A stretch of 64,000 bases of DNA, taken from assembly GCF_035083965.1 (NCBI RefSeq), contig NC_089738.1, forward strand, positions 20,238,734-20,302,733, in the 5' to 3' direction. Origin of the DNA: Branchiostoma lanceolatum (lineage: Eukaryota; Chordata; Leptocardii; Amphioxiformes; Branchiostomatidae). The position numbers were made by a program, and so were the translations under genes. Below, in pieces: positions 10,699-21,986 of this stretch. The notes beneath the pieces were generated by a model that was not told the DNA's origin, did not search any database, and worked only from the letters and a program-made list of their open reading frames with translations. Each line of letters starts with the position of its first letter. The stretch's first letter is position 1.

Positions 10699-13600
10699 GT
10701 ACCTACTGGCTGTACTTCAGATGAAGGCACTACAACAGCCTCATTACTCAGATGGGTACCTACTGGCTGTACTTCAGATGAAGGCACTACAACAGCCTCA
10801 TTACTCAGATGGGTACCTACTGGCTGTACTTCAGATGAAGGCACTACAACAGCCTCCTTACTCAGATGGGTACCTACTGGCTGTACTTCAGATGAAGGCA
10901 CTACAACAGCCTCATTACTCAAATGGTACCTACTGGCTGTACTTCAGATGAAGGCACTACAACAGCCTCATTACTCAGATGGGTACCTACTGGCTGTACT
11001 TCAGATGAAGGCACCACAACAGCCTCATTACTCAGATGGGTACCTACTGGCTGTACTTCAGATGAAGGCACTACAACAGCCTCATTACTCAGATGGGTAC
11101 CTACTGGCTGTACTTCAGATGAAGGCACTGCAACAGCCTCATTACTCAGATGGGTACCTACTGGCTGTACTTCAGATGAAGGCACTACAACAGCCTCATT
11201 ACTCAGATGGTACCTACTGGCTGTACTTCAGATGAAGGCACTACAACAGCCTCATTACTCAAATGGTACCTACTGGCTGTACTTCAGATGAAGGCACTAC
11301 AACAGCCTCATTACTCAGATGGGTACCTACTGGCTGTACTTCAGATGAAGGCACTACAACAGCCTCATTACTCAGATGGGTACCTACTGGCTGTACTTCA
11401 GATGAAGGCACTACAACAGCCTCATTACTCAGATGGGTACCTACTGGCTGTACTTCAGATGAAGGCACTACAACAGCCTCATTACTCAGATGGGTACCTA
11501 CTGGCTGTACTTCAGATGAAGGCACTACAACAGCCTCCTTACTCAGATGGGTACCTACTGGCTGTACTTCAGATGAAGGCACTGCAACAGCCTCATTACT
11601 CAGATGGGTACCTACTGGCTGTACCGCAGATGAAGGCACTACAACAGCCTCATTACTCAGATGGGTACCTACTGGCTGTACCGCAGATGAAGGCACTACA
11701 ACAGCCACATTACTCAGATGGGTACCTACTGGCTGTACTTCAGATGAAGGCACTACAACAGCCTCATTACTCAGATGGGTACCTACTGGCTGGACTTCAG
11801 ATGAAGGCACTACAACAGCCTCATTACTCAGATGGGTACCTACTGGCTGTACTTCAGATGAAGGCACTGCAACAGCCTCATTACTCAGATGGGTCCCTAC
11901 TGGCTGTACTTCAGATGAAGGCACTACAACAGCCTCATTACTCAGATGGGTACCTACTGGCTGTACCGCAGATGAAGGCACTACAACAGCCTCATTACTC
12001 AGATGGGTCCCTACTGGCTGTACTTCAGATGAAGGCACTACAACAGCCTCATTACTCAGATGGGTACCTACTGGCTGTACCGCAGATGAAGGCACTACAA
12101 CAGCCTCATTACTCAGATGGGTACCTACTGGCTGTACTTCAGATGAAGGCACTACAACAGCCTCATTACTCAGATGGGTCCCTACTGGCTGTACCGCAGA
12201 TGAAGGCACTACAACAGCCTCATTACTCAGATGGGTACCTACTGGCTGTACCGCAGATGAAGGCACTACAACAGCCTCATTACTCAGATGGGTCCCTACT
12301 GGCTGTACTTCAGATGAAGGCACTACAACAGCCTCATTACTCAGATGGGTACCTACTGGCTGTACTGCAGATGAAGGCACTACAACAGCCTCATTACTCA
12401 GATGGGTACCTACGGGCTGTACTTCAGATGAAGGCACTGCAACAGCCTCATTACTCAGATGGGTACCTACTGGCTGTACTTCAGATGAAGGCACTGCAAC
12501 AGCCTCATTACTCAGATGGGTACCTACTGGCTGTACTTCAGATGAAGGCACTACAACAGCCTCAATACTCAGATGGGTACCTACTGGCTGTACTTCAGAT
12601 GAAGGCACTGCAACAGCCTCATTACTCAGATGGGTACCTACTGGCTGTACTTCAGATGAAGGCACTACAACAGCCTCATTACTCAGATGGGTACCTACTG
12701 GCTGTACTTCAGATGAAGGCACTACAACAGCCTCATTACTCAGATGGGTACCTACTGGCTGTACTTCAGATGAAGGCACTACAACAGCCTCATTACTCAG
12801 ATGGGTACCTACTGGCTGTACTGCAGATGAAGGCACTACAACAGCCACATTACTCAGATGGGTACCTACGGGCTGTACTTCAGATGAAGGCACTGCAACA
12901 GCCTCATTACTCAGATGGGTACCTACTGGCTGTACTTCAGATGAAGGCACTACAACAGCCTCATGACTCAGATGGGTACCTACTGGCTGTACTTCAGATG
13001 AAGGCACTACAACAGCCTCAATACTCAGATGGGCACCTACTGGCTGTACTTCAGATGAAGGCACTACAACAGCCTCATTACTCAGATGGGTACCTACTGG
13101 CTGTACTTCAGATGAAGGCACTACAACAGCCTCATTACTCAGATGGGTACATACTGGCTGTACTTCAGATGAAGGCACTACAACAGCCTCATTACTCAGA
13201 TGGGTACCTACTGGCTGTACTTCAGATGAAGGCACTACAACAGCCACATTACTCAGATGGGTACCTACTGGCTGTACTGCAGATAAAGACACTACAACAG
13301 CCTCATTACTCAGATGGGTACCTACTGGCTGTACTGCAGATAAAGACACTACAACAGCCTCATTACTCAGATGGGTACCTACTGGCTGTACTGCAGATAA
13401 AGACACTACAACAGCCACATTACTCAGATGGGTACCTACTGGCTGTACTGCAGATAAAGACACTACAACAGCCACATTACTCAGATGGGTACCTACTGGC
13501 TGTACTGCAGATGAAGGCACTACAACAGCCTCATTACTCAGATGGGTACCTACTGGCTGTACTTCAGATGAAGGCACTACAACAGCCACATTACTCAGAT

Positions 13601-15690
13601 GGGTACCTACTGGCTGTACTTCAGATGAAGGCACTACAACAGCCTCATTACTCAGATGGGTACCTACTGGCTGTACTTCAGATGAAGGCACTACAACAGC
13701 CTCATGACTCAGATGGGTACCTACTGGCTGTACTTCAGATGAAGGCACTACAACAGCCTCATGACTCAGATGGGTACCTACCGACTGTAATGCAGATGAA
13801 GGCACTACAACAGCCTCATTACTCAGATGGGTACCTACTGGCTGTACTTCAGATGAAGGCACTACAACAGCCTCATTACTCAGATGGGTACCTACTGGCT
13901 GTACTTCAGATGAAGACACTAAGAGGCCTCATTACTCAGATGGGTACCTACTGGCTGTACTTCAGATGAAGGCACTACAACAGCCTCATTACTCAGATGG
14001 GTACCTACTGGCTGTACTTCAGATGAAGGCACTACAACAGCCTCATGACTCAGATGGGTACCTACTGGCTGTACTTCAGATGAAGGCACTGCAACAGCCT
14101 CATTACTCAGATGGGTCCCTACTGGCTGTACTTCAGATGAAGGCACTACAACAGCCTCATGACTCAGATGGGTACCTACTGGCTGTACTTCAGATGAAGG
14201 CACTACAACAGCCACATTACTCAGATGGGTACCTACTGGCTGTACTGCAGATGAAGGCACTACAACAGCCTCATTACTCAGATGGGTACCTACTGGCTGT
14301 ACTTCAGATGAAGGCACTGCAACAGCCTCATTACTCAGATGGGTCCCTACTGGCTGTACTTCAGATGAAGGCACTACAACAGCCTCATTACTCAGATGGG
14401 TCCCTACTGGCTGTACTTCAGATGAAGGCACTACAACAGCCTCATGACTCAGATGGGTACCTACTGGCTGTACTTCAGATGAAGGCACTACAACAGCCAC
14501 ATTACTCAGATGGGTACCTACTGGCTGTACTTCAGATGAAGGCATGCGCACTGCAACAGCCTCATTACTCAGATGGGTACCTACTGGCTGTACTTTAGAT
14601 GAAGGCACTGCAACAGCCTCATTACTCAGATGGGTACCTACTGGCTGTACTTCAGATGAAGGCACTACAACAGCCACATTACTCAGATGGGTACCTACTG
14701 GCTGTACTGCAGATGAAGGCACTACAACAGCCACATTACTCAGATGGGTACCTACGGGCTGTACTTCAGATGAAGGCACTACAACAGCCACATTACTCAG
14801 ATGGGTACCTACTGGCTGTACTTCAGATGAAGGCACTACAACAGCCTCATTACCCAGATGGTACCTACTGGCTGTACTTCAGATGAAGGCACTACAACAG
14901 CCTCATGACTCAGATGGGTACCTACTGGCTGTACTTCAGATGAAGGCACTACAGCAGCCTCATTACTCAGATGGGTACCAACTGGCTGTACTTCAGATGA
15001 AGGCACTACAACAGCCTCATTACTCAGATGGGTACCTACTGGCTGTACTTCAGATGAAGGCGCTACAACGGCCTCATTACTAGTCAGATGGGTACCTACT
15101 GGCTGTACTTCAGATGAAGGCACTACAACAGCCTCATTACTCAGATGGGTACCTACTGGCTGTACTTCAGATGAAGGCACTACAACAGCCTCATGACTCA
15201 GATGGGTACCTACTGGCTGTACTTCAGATGAAGGCACTACAACAGCCTCATTACTCAGATGGGCACCTACTGGCTGTACTTCAGATGAAGGCACTACAAC
15301 AGCCTCATTACTCAGATGGGTACCTACTGGCTGTACTTCAGATGAAGGCACTACAACAGCCTCATGACTCAGATGGGTACCTACTGGCTGTACTTCAGAT
15401 GAAGGCACTACAACAGCCTCATTACTCAGATGGGCACCTACTGGCTGTACTTCAGATGAAGGCACTACAACAGCCTCATTACTCAGATGGGTACCTACTG
15501 GTTGTACTTCAGATGAAGGAACTACAACAGCCTCATTACTCAGATGGGTACCTACTGGCTGTACTTCAGATGAAGGCACTACAACAGCCTCATTACTAGT
15601 CAGATGGGTACCTACTGGCTGTACTTCAGATGAAGGCACTACAACAGCCTCATTACTCAGATGGGTCTCTACGGGCTGTACTTCAGATAA
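10699..15690. repeat. 57-bp satellite, main array (about 87 units)
   Basis: About 5 kb of 57-bp units, mostly over 90% identical. Since 57 is a multiple of three and the unit lacks stops in several frames, very long artefactual open frames exist on both strands (over 880 codons each around 11,200-13,970); they are not genes. Variant units (CCGCAGATG, GGGTCCCT, CAGATAAAGACAC, CATGACTC, GGGCACCT) are arranged in short higher-order patterns of two or three units. A few units have 56 bp or small insertions (for example at about 14545 and 15081). Confidence 0.97.
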
Positions 15691-15887
15691 ATATGATAGA
15701 GCTAAACAAAGTATGAAATCATGGGAGCAGGAAATGTCTTCTAGTCACCTACAGTTCTCCCCCAGACACCTGGGAAGGTAAACAACACCCAGCACGAGGA
15801 ACAGGCATAAACAACACCCAGCACATGAAACAGACTTTCAGGGCTCAGATGAAATCCAATACATCCTGACAGTGGAACAGGAACATA
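15691..15887. other. Spacer between two arrays
   Basis: Unique sequence with a small duplication (AAACAACACCCAGCAC at about 15780 and 15809). No gene seen. Confidence 0.5.
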
Positions 15888-16592
15888 TTTCAGCATGATT
15901 TACAGGGAAGTGTCATATTTCAGCATGATTTACAGGAAGGTGTCATATTTCAGCATGATTTACAGGAAGGTGTCATATTTCAGCATGATTTACAGGAAGG
16001 TGTCATATTTCAGCATGATTTACAGGAAGGTGTCATATTTCAGCATGATTTACAGGAAGGTGTCATATTTCAGCATGATTTACAGGGAAGTGTCATATTT
16101 CAGCATGATTTACAGGAAGGTGTCATATTTCAGCATGATTTACAGGAAGGTGTCATATTTCAGCATGATTTACAGGAAGGTGTCATATTTCAGCATGATT
16201 TACAGGAAGGTGTCATATTTCAGCATGATTTACAGGAAGGTGTCATATTTCAGCATGATTTACAGGAAGGTGTCATATTTCAGCAAGATTTACAGGAAGG
16301 TGTCATATTTCAGCATGATTTACAGGAAGGTGTCATATTTCACCATCTTTACAGGGAGGTGTCATATTTCACCATGATTTACATTGAGGTGTCATATTTC
16401 AGCATGATTTACAGGGAGGTGTCATATTTCAGCATGATTTACAGGGAGGTGTCGTATTTCAGCATGATTTACAGGGAGGTGTCATATTTCAGCATGATTT
16501 ACAGGAAGGTGTCATATTTCAGCATGATTTACAGGGAGGTGTCATATTTCACCATGATTTACAGGGAGGTGTCATATTTCACCATGATTCAT
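15888..16592. repeat. 30-bp satellite array, about 23 copies
   Basis: The unit is AGCATGATTTACAGGAAGGT plus GTCATATTTC, 30 bases and very homogeneous at the left, with GGGAGG variants accumulating to the right. The multiple-of-three period leaves spurious open frames. Confidence 0.96.
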
Positions 16593-16689
16593 ACCCGGCC
16601 TCCTCCCGGCTCAATGATGCGTCCATCTGCTCATATCAATAATTGAAGGCGGGAGATTCTGCATGGGATGAAGGTTTCACTTACTCATG

Positions 16690-16935
16690 ACCACGTTCTG
16701 GTGGAGTTCTGGAATGTTCTGTGAGTATTCTGGGAGTGGGAGAGTTCTGTCAGAATTCTTGGATAGTTCTGTCAGAATTCTGCGATAGTTCTCTATGGAT
16801 TCTGGGATAGTTCTGTCAGAATTGTGGGATAGTTCTGGCAGAATTCTGGGACAGTTCTGGCAGAATTCTGTGATAATTCTGTCAGACAGTTTTGCCAGAA
16901 TTCGGAAATTTCTGGCAGAATCCTGGGAGAGTTGG
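16690..16935. repeat. Degenerate about 21-bp repeat (TTCTGGGATAGTTCTGTCAG)
   Basis: Roughly ten diverged units rich in AGTTCTG and CAGAATTCTG; spacing varies between about 20 and 26 bases. Confidence 0.75.
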
Positions 16936-18038
16936 CCATGTCCTTATCAACACCTGCATATTCCTTACCATGTCCTACATCATAATTACACTCATCCACT
17001 CGACTGGCCTGTATACTTCTAAGAAAGTAAGATTTTGAGGTATATTACTTCTCTTCTCTTTGGCATTCCAGTCTAAGGACACCATCTAAAACTAATAGAA
17101 CTATCTGTCCGGAGTTATAGTGCCATCACCTACATTCTAGTCACCAGGAGAGAAAAGAAATACCCGATCGTGTCTAATGTGCGAACAAGCTCGCTGATAC
17201 ACCAACGATGTGGAAATACCACGTGGTGCAAATACCTTGTGCTAGCCCTGGAAAATAGCAACTACCATAACTTAAGAATTGCAAGTTTTGGTATAGTCAA
17301 CTAAGGGCAGGTATGAATACTATCATCATCATGTATAATATAATATGCAGGCAGGATACAGTGTCAAATATATCAACAGTCGGCTATTCCAAGATTAGGG
17401 TGTACACATGAATTACATATCGTACAGTCAGAATATATTGAAATATCAACAGTAACAATATTTTCATTTGACAGCCTGAGGCAAAGCTGAGACTTCTCCC
17501 TCTCTTACTCCAGAGGTCACCTGGACTATAGAATAGAACTAGAACCTTACCATGAACAAACAACTCTCAGGTGCCGTTCACTCGTAGATCACAACATTTG
17601 CTGCTTCTTCCAGCTGAGCCACCTCCAAATGGCTGTTAGTTAGGTAATATCTACTTTATTGTTTTGTGTTTATTGCTTTACATTTAGTGTTATATATTGA
17701 TTATGTTTTGTAGTGTGTGGTGCACAACACTAGCATTCGCTGCCTGGTTGTACATGGTACTGTGTTGTTGCAATTCAAAGTCAAGGCTAAGTGATAGAAA
17801 GATAGTCCAAAATAACCTCAGTTTGTGTTGCCAGAGAGAAACACACATGAGAAACGTTACAATATTGTCTTCGCCCATCTGTTTGGAGATTACATGTCCC
17901 TATCGATTGTGGAAAGTGAAAGTGCTGGTCCATTGATGATGTGTCTGACCCCACAGCTACTCTAATAAACCCAGAATAGACCAGGCAACCTGCCAAGGAA
18001 CGGATCACTTTCACTCTCACATGATCACTTTCACTTAC
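16936..18038. other. Intron 3' of the exon at 18039-18597 (minus-strand gene)
   Basis: AT-rich sequence with no further exon that I can support. If the gene continues on the minus strand, its next exon is either missed or lies to the left of the satellite arrays. Confidence 0.4.
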
Positions 18039-18597
18039 CTCCTATCTTCTCGAACTCCAGGTCGCTGTCATCTGTATCCATGTCCGCATCGGACGTCTGG
18101 CAGGTGCTAGTGGTAACACTGTCCTCTGACCTGTACCATTTGTCCTCTGACCTGTGACACTTGTCCTCTAACCTGTGACATTTATCCTCTGACCTATGAT
18201 ACTTGTCCTCTGACCTATGACAGTTGTCCCCTGACCTGTGACATCTGTCTTCCAACCTTTGGCATTTGTCCTCCAACCTGTGGTATTTATCCTTAGACCA
18301 GTAGTATTTGTCCTCTGACCTGTGACATTTGTCTTTTGACATCTGACATTTTGGTTGAACCGCATTATCACGGACAGTCCTAACACCAGCCTTTCTCCTG
18401 ACCGGGGATGAGGGGTCAGAGTTCGCTTTAGCCTTTCTCCTGACTGAGGGCGAGAGGTCAGAGTTCACTTCAGCCTTTCTCCTGACAGGGGGTGAGAGGT
18501 CAGAGCTCGCTGCTCCCTGTAGCCTGGTCAGGTTTTCCATTTTGATTTTCTCAAACCTGGGCGCCTGGCGCTGGAACCCCCGGAGCAGTGCCTCCAT
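18039..18597 (-). CDS. First coding exon of an unrecognised gene, with a charged heptad-repeat protein segment
   Basis: The minus-strand frame starts MEALLRGFQRQAPRFEKIKM and ends at a strong donor (GAG|GTAAGT at 18038-18033), giving about 186 codons before the intron. Upstream of the ATG, an acceptor (CTCTGTCTCCCATCAG) precedes a short 5' leader, so a non-coding first exon is likely. The protein has three copies of a 17-19-residue block around SDLSP(P/S)VRRKA at about residues 32-88. A run of about nine 7-residue units of the type (C/Y)HRSEDK follows at about residues 100-160, then an acidic end (DADMDTDDSDLEFEKIGG). The 7-residue units correspond to a 21-bp DNA repeat. I do not recognise the family; it looks intrinsically disordered. 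Confidence 0.7.
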
Positions 18598-18609
18598 CTA
18601 ACGGTCCTG

Positions 18610-19012
18610 ATGGGAGACAGAGAACAATGTCAGCGTTAGGTAGAGGGTTGGGAGACACAGGGAACAATGTCAGCGTTAGGTAGAGGGTTGGGAGACACAG
18701 GGAACAATGTCAGCGTTAGGTAGAGGGTTGGGAGACACAGGGAACAATGTCAGCGTTAGGTAGAGGGTTGGGAGACACAGGGAACAATGTCAGCGTTAGG
18801 TAGAGGGTTGGGAGACACAGGGAACAATGTCAGCGTTAGGTAGAGGGTTGGGAGACACAGGGAACAGTGTCAGCGTTAGGTAGAGGGTTGGGAGACAGAG
18901 AGAACAGTGTCAGCGTTAGGTAGAGGGTTGGGAGACAGAGAGAACAATGTCAGCGTTAGGTAGAGGGTTGGGAGACAGAGAGAACAATGTCAGCGTTAGG
19001 TAGAGGTGCTGG
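18610..19012. repeat. 40-bp minisatellite, about 10 copies, abutting a splice acceptor
   Basis: Unit GGAACAATGTCAGCGTTAGG plus TAGAGGGTTGGGAGACACAG. On the gene's minus strand each unit reads CTACCTAACGCTGACATTG followed by TTCCCTGTGTCTCC, i.e. branch-point-like CTAAC/CTGAC plus a pyrimidine tract. It is the same sequence that precedes the real acceptor at about 18612. The acceptor region is therefore reiterated. Confidence 0.9.
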
Positions 19013-19699
19013 AACAGTGCTGCTGGGAGACACAGGGAATAAGTTATTTTTACTGGAGCGTGGACATCTCTGTCTGTGCTATGCTGTGTGCAGGATACAG
19101 ACAGTAGTTCAGGCATTGTCACATCACTGCTGGTGGAGCGTTTGTGCAATGGTGTAAACATCAGCCTGGTATAACAACAACAACAACAGCAGCATGGTGT
19201 CTATCCCATCACAGCTGCCGAGTCTTTCAGTCATCGGACTTTCCGCAAATTGTATCATCATATTTGCGGAGAGGAGGAAAGCTATACGATGGACTGACAG
19301 CAGGCAGGTGAACACAGTTTCCCCGTGCAAGGCGGATACAGAAAACCCGCACATACCAACATCATGATTCCCACCTTACCTGCCAGCCTCCCGCAGTCAT
19401 AGCTGCACCTCATAATCCTCCATTCACGGAACTTCCACACCGCCCAAACTCGTGTTAGTTGCAGTTCGCTCCCCCGAGTTCCTACATTTGTCAGTCGGCC
19501 AGCCGCCCGGACTCCCACATTTACACCGCCCGACCTCCCGCAAACGTTCTCTCGCTGTTCCTAATCAAATTCCATCGCGGAAAACTCGCACTCAGAAAAT
19601 CAATAACAACACATCCAGGACGCGGCCTGCATACTAAACCGTCGGCATCCGGCACACACACTAAAACCCGCCCAGCTGTCGGCACAAACACCACCTACC

Positions 19700-19960
19700 A
19701 CTGCGCTCTGTAGCTCACCTTCAACAAAAAGTCATCCTAAAATCTACCCACCGTTATATCGGGGCGTTTGTGTCGGGAAACAGCGCACACCGCGGGAAGA
19801 CACGACGTCCCAGCGCTGCAGACTGCCGCCATAGCCATTTAAAATCCCATAACCTCTGACCCTGCCTTCCCATAATGCCCCGGTCTGGGTTCTACAGGAA
19901 AACGACAGTTTGGCAAAATAATTCATATTCATCTGAAGTGCGCATGCGCATGGTGCCATC
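19700..19960 (-). promoter_or_regulatory. Probable promoter/5' leader of the minus-strand gene
   Basis: GC-rich sequence with CpGs and a palindromic TGCGCATGCGCAT motif at 19939-19951 (NRF1-type site). Below it on the minus strand is CGATATAACG|GTGGGTAG at about 19755, a possible donor ending a non-coding first exon. The placement 1.1 kb upstream of the coding exon at 18597 fits. Weakly supported. Confidence 0.35.
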
Positions 19961-21120
19961 TGAGGGAGGAGGCAAGGGTCGGACAAAATAGAATTAACTC
20001 CTATCAATAAATTTATAATTCCTAAACAAAGAATGACTAAAAGTCGGCCATTGTGGCGTGTCCGTTCATTCTGGTTGCTTCGGTTACTGTAAGAATCTCT
20101 GAAAGAAAGCCCTGGTTGGGGCCGCATGTGTCTAGATCTGGTGACGTTTATAAGATTCGTTACTCATGCATACTGTAAATTCAGTTATTTCTGTCGGGAC
20201 ATAATTTCGCGGTACAAGGGGAAATGAAAAGAGCGGTCTAAACTGGAACAGTCCTACCTGACCGAAAATTCTACTCTACTCTACTCATGATGTTTTCACA
20301 GTGATCTAAGTTCGCGGTTGGAACAACTCTGTTGTACAATAGTAACACACGACCATACATTGGGTGCGCAAAGTCACGGTGTCATGAATTGGCATTGAGA
20401 GGTCAACACAAAAACCTTGAAAACAAAATCAACGTAAACATGTCAGGATTGACAGTATATGAATGGAAAGGGTTCTTGCATTGTCGTTAAGTGGCCTGTT
20501 CTGACTAGGCAGGTAAATTTTACGTATCTGCTTTTCCTACAGCGCTGAAGAAGGTAAAACCTGCATGTAATTCGCGTTTTGCTTGTACCCTTGCAGGTAC
20601 GGAGAACAGCTAAACATGTATTTCAGACCTGCATCATGATTATAATTTTCATCATGAATGTTGATATTATTTAAACAGCCAGCTTCAGACAATCAACACC
20701 AGCGATTGCGCAGGACTAATCGTGGGTTGTTTGTCACACGGCATTACGGATCAGTTACCGACGGACGCACCCTGCAAGAACAACAGCAACTGAGGCGTTC
20801 TACACAAGTTCCCGCCCAGAAAACGCCAACTGGAGCTATTCTGACTGGTTTAAGGTATGTTTCTGCCACTGGATACACTTTAAAGGTGAATCTGCTGTGA
20901 AGGCAGTTTGTTATACTTTGATTAGGGCTGAATTCTCCAAGCAGATGTTGGGGTGAAAGATTATGACGTTTTATGACTGGCAAGGGTGGATAGCTGTCAG
21001 AGAAGCCAAATTGTCAGAAAACGTTTAACAATCTCCGACCCCACATCTGCTTGGAGAAGGTTTAGTTCTGAAGAGGGGAACAGGTGTTGCTGCGCGCTGA
21101 CGCTTTCATTGCGTCATGAT
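19961..21120. other. Intergenic; nothing firmly identified
   Basis: A fragment at 20161-20210 (TACTGTAAATTCAG ... TAATTTCGCGGTA) resembles one end of the fold-back element at 35254-35452. No gene supported. Confidence 0.4.
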
Positions 21121-21583
21121 TAGGGGTGGGTACCGGTACAAACAATTCAGGTCCGGTCCAGGTCCAGGTCCAGAGGGTCAGGTCCAGGTCCGGACCTGTA
21201 CCTGTACCTGATTATAGTAGTGTCGCAGTACATCATATTTTGGAGAGCGAGACACACGCAAAAGTCTCCAAACGTCATGTCTGGAACGATATAATTTCTT
21301 AGGTTTGCAGTTTGTCTCAAAATTATAATTATACTCTTCTCGCCGTCTGTTTACTATTCCTTTAAGTGTTTCTAGGTATGATTCACAGCTAACGTCTTCG
21401 AAAACGAAGTTAAATCTGCTGTTTTGTATTTTCTTAGACCGGTTATGTGGCCGCCTGGTACTATGAATTTTCTAATCGGTCCATAGGCCGGTCCACTGAT
21501 CTTTTTACGGACCGGTTTTTTTGGACCGGTCCATTAGGAAATACCGGTTTTGTACCGGTACACGGTACCGGTACCCACCCCTA
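21121..21583. mobile_element. 463-bp hAT-type MITE with 8-bp target duplication
   Basis: Terminal inverted repeats TAGGGGTGGGTACCGGTAC and its complement bound the element. The flanks are GTCATGAT at 21113-21120 and the identical 8 bases at 21584-21591. An 8-bp duplication and a TAGGGGTGGG-type end are hallmarks of hAT elements. The interior holds many ACCGGT and GGTCCGG motifs in both orientations and no coding frame, so it is non-autonomous. Identical duplications suggest it is not very old. Confidence 0.85.
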
Positions 21584-21899
21584 GTCATGATGTACACCTG
21601 GGACCAATTCTGCCAGAAGAGGAAAGTTCAGACCGACCATGCAACCTTGAGTCCGTCCTAAATGGTTCTCAGGCCTGTTGTGACGTAGCCCGGTAAGCAT
21701 ACCATCGGGAGCTCCCCGGTATCTTTACGGTGCTGGGAGTGATGCCCGCCCGCCCAGGCAGGTTGTCGCAGACGGGGCGTGGTTTTGCAGGCGTGGCTTA
21801 ATTAGTTCGCTCTACGGTCGGCGATAGCTCCATAGGCCAGCTAAAAAGACAGGCTAACAGAAACAGGCCAATACTTAGCAGACTGGGCCCGGTAGAACA

Positions 21900-21986
21900 T
21901 AGCCTGACAAATCGCGCTCCTAGCGGCCGGCCGGTCCTGTAACCGCCATCATTAACCTCCGCCTGAGAGCTTGTAAACACAGGCTA
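21900..21986. mobile_element. Short TAGCCTG-ended MITE (copy 2)
   Basis: An 87-bp homologue of 2828-2916, beginning TAGCCTGACAAATCGCGC and ending AAACACAGGCTA. Confidence 0.7.

Noticed and set aside
11207-13969. Open frames of about 920 codons (+) and 886 codons (-) in the 57-bp array
   Set aside because: The 57-base unit is a multiple of three and lacks stops in several frames, so long frames arise automatically on both strands. There is no splice or start context, and the unit derives from a SINE tail.
8366-15690. CRISPR array or repeat-protein gene
   Set aside because: Units are contiguous with no unique spacers, and the sequence is eukaryotic.
15895-16646. Open frame of repeated MIYRKVSYFS units
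   Set aside because: This is a product of the 30-bp satellite, again a multiple of three; no sign of a gene.
19744-20127. 127-codon minus-strand frame starting MRPQPGLSFRDSYSN
   Set aside because: Composition is not protein-like, there are no splice partners, and the region looks like a CpG-rich promoter/leader.
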